This document shows, in pieces, positions 7,339 to 10,545 of a stretch of DNA of 10,545 nucleotides. A model generated the notes under the pieces. That model ran no database searches and was not told the origin of the DNA. It worked only from the letters and a program-made list of their open reading frames with translations. Every line of letters begins with the position of its first letter. The stretch's first letter is position 1. A program made the translations under genes and the position numbers. Source of the DNA: an uncultured Lachnospiraceae bacterium (GTDB taxonomy: Bacteria > Bacillota > Clostridia > Lachnospirales > Lachnospiraceae); NCBI GenBank assembly GCA_946631935.1, contig CAMPAP010000144.1:1-10545 (forward strand), given 5' to 3'.

Positions 7339-9774
7339 ATGAATGGGAATGCGTCGTTTTCAAAGAATGACAAATTGACTGTTTTTTCCAAAATGAGTAC
7401 CAAGATAACAATGCTTATCAGTGTTATCGTATTTGTTCTGGTGCTCATAGAGATTCTGGTTGCTACTAACAGGGCATCCGGTGCGGTAGAGGATACATAT
7501 CTTAATTATGCACAGAATCTTGCGGAAGAGGCCGCAATAGGAGTTGATTTCGCAACCGAGTTTGGAGAGAAGGCTTACGGCGGATATGCCATGAACCTTG
7601 CGCAGGAAGCCGCGATTTCCATCAATTTCTCCAGAGAGTTTGGCGAGACGGTATATAAATCCTATGCTCAGAATCTCGCGGAGGAAACCGCTAAGGCTGT
7701 GGATGCATCTGACGGCGGTAATCTGAATGCTCTGCTTAAGAACGTACATATCATCGGTGTTGAAGGTTCATATGCATATATGGTATCCCCCACCGGTGTC
7801 ATGCTCTGGCATCCCACTGCCGAAAAAATCGGCGGACAGGTTGAAAACGCAGCTGTAAAGGAAATAGTGGCTGATCTTAAGGCAGGCAAGAAGGTGGAGA
7901 ACGGTTCCGTTCTGTATGAGTATAAGGACGCCCTTAAGCTTGCAGGTTATGCTTTCACCAAGGACGGAAATATCCTTATAGTAACTGCGGACTACGATCA
8001 GTTCATGAAGATCGATTACGATACGCTTCTTGGCAATATAACCATAGACGGTGTCGAGGGATCATATGCGTATATGGTATCTCCTGACGGCACGATGCTT
8101 TGGCATACCAATCCCGAAAAGATCGGACAGCCTGTTGAAAATGCGGCTGTTAAGGGAATTGTTGCAGATCTTCAGGCAGGCAAGACCGTAAATGACGGTT
8201 ATGTCGTTTATGATTACAAGGGCGCTTTCAAACTTGCAGGTTATTCCTTTACGGATACCGGTAATATCGTTCTTGTGACCGCTGACTATGACAAGCTTAT
8301 CAATATCGATTACAGCAGACTCATCGGTGAGATCGAGATGTCAGGCGTTGAGGGATCATATGCATATATGGTATCTCCTGACGGAACAATGCTCTATCAT
8401 ACCAATGCGGAAAAGATCGGTCAGCCGGTTGAGAATGCGGCAGTAAAGGGAATTGTGGCAGATCTCCAGGCAGGTAAGGATGTTCCCGACGGATCCTGTA
8501 CATATGAGTACAAAGGTTCCTGCAAGGTTGCAGGTTATGCATTTACCGGTAATGGAAATATTGTCATTGTTACCGCAGACAGGGACAAGATGATGGTGGG
8601 TGTGGATTCCATGAAGACAACCCTCATCATTACAGGTATCATCTTCCTGATCATTGCTGTAGCACTTGTTGCGGTATTTACGATCTTTATGCTCCGCGCA
8701 CTTGATCATCTCGTTCCTGTCATCAACAAGACTGCAAATTATGACTTTACGGAGGATGATAATTCCAAGACTCTGGAAAAGAGAAATGATGAAGTCGGCA
8801 TGATAGCAAGAGCCATAGGCAAGACCAGGGAAAATCTCCGCGCAATGGTTGAATCCCTGACCCGGGCAGGCTCAAGCATTGACAGCAATGTCGGAGCTTT
8901 GCAGGCGACCATCGACAATGTGAGCAAGGTATGCGAAGACAATTCCGCAACAACTCAGGAACTTGCAGCAGGAATGCAGGAAACCGCAGCTTCCACCACT
9001 ACCATTGCACAGAATATTTCGAATGTTCAGGAAAATGCACATGGCATCGATCAGCTTGCTGATGAAGGAAATAAACTCTCAAGCGAGGTTGTTGAACGTG
9101 CGGGAGAACTTGCCACAACTACCGATAAGGCAAGCAGGAAGACCATTGAGATATATGAGAGCGTCAAGGTTAAATCCGAGAAGGCCATCGTTGCATCCCA
9201 GGCTGTTAACAAGATCAATGAGCTTACCGGAACCATTATGGCGATCTCTTCACAGACCGGACTTCTTGCACTCAATGCTTCGATTGAGGCTGCAAGAGCA
9301 GGTGAGGCCGGCCGCGGATTTGCTGTTGTCGCAACCGAGATCAGTAATCTTTCCACCCAGACTTCGGAGGCTGTCAAGAATATCGGCAGCATCGTTGATG
9401 AAGTCAACAGTGCGGTTGAGCAGATGTCTGATTGCCTGACCCAGACCACAGGTTTCCTTGAGTCCAATGTTCTTTCGGATTATGAGGAATTCGGAAAAGT
9501 AAGCGAACAGTACAAAAACGATGCGGAAACCTTCGGAAAGAGCATGAACGAGATCAGGACTAGTATAGGACAGCTTGCTGTCGATATCGGAAAGATCGCA
9601 GATGCCATCGGCGGTATCGATTCCACGGTTACCGAAGCATCCCAGGGAGTTGTTGAGATTGCCGAAAGAAGCAGTGATATGGCATCCGATACGACTGAGA
9701 GCATCAACAAGGTCAACGAGTGCAGAAAGGTTGTTTCTGACCTGAACGATATCATCGATCAGTTCACACTTTGA
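7339..9774 (+). CDS. Methyl-accepting chemotaxis protein with triple Cache-like sensor
   Basis: This is a transmembrane chemoreceptor that controls CheA/CheY signalling. The start is ATG 7339 after GGAGGGGG. In order, the 811 residues show: a short cytoplasmic start; TM1 at about 22-42; a helical region with three copies of a 26-residue repeat (from Y54, Y80, Y106); three Cache-like sensor repeats with period 98 (GVEGSYAYMVSP starting at 140, 238 and 336, each ending in a VTADYD-type strand); TM2 at about 427-451; a HAMP linker (about 452-505); and the coiled-coil signalling domain. The highly conserved hairpin tip is at about 633-665 (ISSQTGLLALNASIEAARAG, then EAGRGFAVVA). There is no CheR-docking pentapeptide; it ends DQFTL. 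The sensed ligand is not known; Cache domains commonly bind small organic molecules. It is transcribed alone, ending at a bidirectional terminator. The tandem triple sensor is unusual, since most Cache receptors carry one or two units. Confidence 0.95.
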   Translation: MNGNASFSKNDKLTVFSKMSTKITMLISVIVFVLVLIEILVATNRASGAVEDTYLNYAQNLAEEAAIGVDFATEFGEKAYGGYAMNLAQEAAISINFSREFGETVYKSYAQNLAEETAKAVDASDGGNLNALLKNVHIIGVEGSYAYMVSPTGVMLWHPTAEKIGGQVENAAVKEIVADLKAGKKVENGSVLYEYKDALKLAGYAFTKDGNILIVTADYDQFMKIDYDTLLGNITIDGVEGSYAYMVSPDGTMLWHTNPEKIGQPVENAAVKGIVADLQAGKTVNDGYVVYDYKGAFKLAGYSFTDTGNIVLVTADYDKLINIDYSRLIGEIEMSGVEGSYAYMVSPDGTMLYHTNAEKIGQPVENAAVKGIVADLQAGKDVPDGSCTYEYKGSCKVAGYAFTGNGNIVIVTADRDKMMVGVDSMKTTLIITGIIFLIIAVALVAVFTIFMLRALDHLVPVINKTANYDFTEDDNSKTLEKRNDEVGMIARAIGKTRENLRAMVESLTRAGSSIDSNVGALQATIDNVSKVCEDNSATTQELAAGMQETAASTTTIAQNISNVQENAHGIDQLADEGNKLSSEVVERAGELATTTDKASRKTIEIYESVKVKSEKAIVASQAVNKINELTGTIMAISSQTGLLALNASIEAARAGEAGRGFAVVATEISNLSTQTSEAVKNIGSIVDEVNSAVEQMSDCLTQTTGFLESNVLSDYEEFGKVSEQYKNDAETFGKSMNEIRTSIGQLAVDIGKIADAIGGIDSTVTEASQGVVEIAERSSDMASDTTESINKVNECRKVVSDLNDIIDQFTL
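7498..7695 (+). repeat. 26-residue (78-bp) tandem repeat in the receptor's periplasmic-side helix
   Basis: Copies begin at Y54, Y80 and Y106 with the pattern YxxYAxNLAxExA-x4-F-x2-EFGE. The third is cut short and leads into the first Cache-like unit. The motif lies directly after TM1 and looks like an extended amphipathic helix lengthened by duplication. Confidence 0.85.
7756..8609 (+). repeat. Three 294-bp (98-residue) Cache-like sensor repeats
   Basis: The repeat landmarks recur at exact 98-residue spacing: GVEGSYAYMVSP at 140/238/336, VENAAVK at 168/266/364, ADL-x-AGK at 178/276/374 and VTAD at 215/313/411. Units two and three differ at only two of about 43 core residues, while many third codon positions differ. 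Unit one is more diverged (WHPTAEKIGGQ against xHTNxEKIGQP). Confidence 0.93.
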
Positions 9775-9783
9775 TGAGATAAT

Positions 9784-9824
9784 AAAAAAGACCCGTCGGA
9801 TCATTTTGATCCGGCGGGCTTTTC
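9784..9824. terminator. Bidirectional terminator between receptor and DUF1858 gene
   Basis: CCCGTCGGATCA (9792-9803) pairs with TGATCCGGCGGG (9807-9818): 12 bp, one G-U, loop TTT. On the plus strand it is followed by CTTTTCC; on the minus strand by TCTTTTTTATT. It can end both the receptor transcript and the convergent small gene. Confidence 0.9.
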
Positions 9825-9864
9825 CTTTGTCCGGTCAGCAGGCGCCTTTCCGGGCTGTAGGGTT

Positions 9865-10125
9865 TCAGCCTTCGCTTCCCTTTTCGAGGGATTCTTTGAT
9901 GTATTTCATGAGCTCGTCAACGGGGATACCATGTACCATGGATGCTTCCGCCAGAGTCTCCATCAATGCGGCAGGGCAGCTTATGCAGTGCATTCCAGCC
10001 TCCATAAGGATGGGTATTATCTCGGGTTTTTGCTGCATTATATCTCCCAGCGTCATGTCCGATCTGATACCGCAGACTTCGATCACACCCTCTTCTGCGG
10101 CTTTTTCATTGTTTAAATCTTCCAT
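9865..10125 (-). CDS. DUF1858 / redox-disulfide (hybrid-cluster-protein-associated) small protein
   Basis: An 86-residue protein with the DUF1858 fold; the family model is also described as a redox disulfide domain associated with hybrid cluster protein. The domain covers about residues 21-82: DMTLGDIMQQKPEIIPILMEAGMHC, then IS-C-P, then ETLAEASMVHGIPVDELMKYI. C47 and C50 form the CxxC pair expected to hold a disulfide or bind a ligand. The exact function is not known. I chose ATG 10125 because AAGGAGA sits about 6 bases upstream; a longer frame from 10272 would add 49 hydrophobic residues translated from the promoter region. It is divergent from pflB across 314 bases, which suggests a link to anaerobic pyruvate metabolism, but that is inference from position. 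It shares the terminator at 9784-9824 with the receptor gene. Confidence 0.88.
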   Translation of the reverse strand: MEDLNNEKAAEEGVIEVCGIRSDMTLGDIMQQKPEIIPILMEAGMHCISCPAALMETLAEASMVHGIPVDELMKYIKESLEKGSEG

Positions 10126-10177
10126 ATAATTCTCCTTATAGGATATAAAACGGATTTTTGTTACAACTCGATTTATG

Positions 10178-10206
10178 ATTATATCCAAAAAGGAAATAAT
10201 AAACAA
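10178..10206 (-). promoter_or_regulatory. Promoter of the DUF1858 gene
   Basis: On the minus strand TTGTTT (10206-10201) and TATAAT (10183-10178) are separated by 17 bases. Transcription would start near 10171, about 45 bases before the ATG. This also argues for the short gene model over the 135-residue frame. Confidence 0.65.
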
Positions 10207-10237
10207 TACGGGCTGAAAAAATTGTGCGATATCACGG

Positions 10238-10318
10238 ATTGTATACACGAAAAATCCCCATTTTATCGGCATTGTACGAAAAAAAGTACACGTCTTTACC
10301 TTGACTTATGTATACAAT
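10238..10318. promoter_or_regulatory. Palindrome cluster (operator candidates) upstream of pflB
   Basis: ATTGTATACA (10238-10247) and TGTATACAAT (10309-10318) are exact inverted copies, each centred on the palindrome TGTATACA. Between them lies TGTAC-8 bases-GTACA (10273-10290). The right-hand copy fills most of the spacer between the pflB -35 and -10, where a bound protein would block RNA polymerase. The core resembles operators of some GntR-type regulators, but the regulator is not identified. Confidence 0.5.
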
Positions 10319-10330
10319 CTTAACTATAAT
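10301..10330 (+). promoter_or_regulatory. Promoter of pflB
   Basis: TTGACT (10301-10306) and TATAAT (10325-10330) are separated by 18 bases. The predicted start is near 10337, giving a leader of about 100 bases before the ATG at 10440. With the DUF1858 promoter and the palindromes, this accounts for the 314-base gene-free stretch 10126-10439; I see no riboswitch or terminator in the leader. Confidence 0.75.
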
Positions 10331-10439
10331 GATTTCACACGGCGGAAAGTTTTGACGGACTGCAAAATGCCTTTAAATACGTGGTTCAGAAGGAATGATT
10401 CGCAAAATATTTTTTAATTTTAACAGGAGGTACTACTAA

Positions 10440-10545
10440 ATGGAAAGACCTGAATGGCAGGATTTCAAAACAGGTAAGTGGGACAAAGAAGTAAATGTCC
10501 GTGACTTCATTCAGAGAAACTATCATCCCTATGATGGCGATGAGA
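10440..10545 (+). CDS. pflB: Pyruvate formate-lyase (formate C-acetyltransferase), N-terminal 35 residues
   Basis: Pyruvate formate-lyase is the glycyl-radical enzyme that splits pyruvate with CoA into acetyl-CoA and formate in anaerobic cells. Only the first 35 residues fall in the window. They match the family's start: W and F-K-x-G-K-W near residues 6-14, followed by EVNVRDFIQRNYHPYDGDE, corresponding to the well-known NVRDFIQKNYTPYEGDE region of the enterobacterial enzyme. ATG 10440 follows AGGAGG (10425-10430) by 9 bases. The catalytic cysteine pair and the C-terminal glycyl-radical loop lie outside the window, so they cannot be checked. Its strong promoter with an overlapping palindrome suggests high but regulated expression. 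The family assignment from this N-terminus is confident. Confidence 0.9.
   Translation, partial: MERPEWQDFKTGKWDKEVNVRDFIQRNYHPYDGDE

Noticed and set aside
10220..10237. Possible Rex site (TTGTG...CACGG) upstream of pflB
   Set aside because: The half-sites are 6 bases apart, not 8, and the right half does not match the Rex consensus.
9865..10272. 135-residue version of the DUF1858 protein
   Set aside because: The extra 49 residues come from promoter-region DNA, include the -10 and -35 of the gene and lack family similarity; ATG 10125 has a good AAGGAGA site.
10352..10379. Second pflB promoter from TTGACG
   Set aside because: No good -10 hexamer at 16-18 bases; TAAATA matches only half the consensus, and the TTGACT/TATAAT pair upstream is much better.

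Overview
The window looks like a chromosomal segment from an anaerobic low-GC Gram-positive bacterium, most likely a Lachnospiraceae-type Clostridia (Butyrivibrio/Pseudobutyrivibrio-like). The reasons are the rpsF-ssb-rpsR operon, strong AGGAGG ribosome binding sites, an IS30-type element with an AT-rich terminal repeat, a pyruvate formate-lyase gene, and a small DUF1858-type CxxC protein. The genus cannot be fixed from the sequence alone.

Layout, left to right. (1) 1-~887, minus strand: the promoter-side end of an IS30-family insertion sequence. It holds the first 236 residues of the transposase, a terminator-like hairpin upstream of it and a probable terminal inverted repeat; the rest lies outside the window. 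(2) 1043-5863, plus: one very large gene for a 1606-residue, Cys-poor, apparently soluble protein that I do not recognise, ending in an Asn-rich tandem-repeat linker and a basic tail. (3) 6075-7089, plus: the core rpsF-ssb-rpsR operon with its own extended -10 promoter, a structured leader and a strong terminator. (4) 7339-9774, plus: a methyl-accepting chemotaxis receptor whose extracytoplasmic sensor has three tandem Cache-like repeats of exactly 98 residues, preceded by a 26-residue helical repeat. (5) 9865-10125, minus: an 86-residue DUF1858/redox-disulfide protein, convergent with the receptor across a bidirectional terminator. (6) 10440-end, plus: the start of pyruvate formate-lyase (pflB), divergent from the DUF1858 gene across a 314-bp region with two good promoters and a set of TGTATACA palindromes, one inside the pflB promoter spacer.

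The segment mixes core genes (ribosomal/SSB operon, anaerobic pyruvate metabolism) with accessory ones (IS element, giant orphan protein). The giant protein beside an IS element and directly upstream of a core operon is the most novel object. The nested repeat architecture of the chemoreceptor and the palindromic control region before pflB are the next most useful leads. No CRISPR array, tRNA, rRNA or recognisable defence system was seen.
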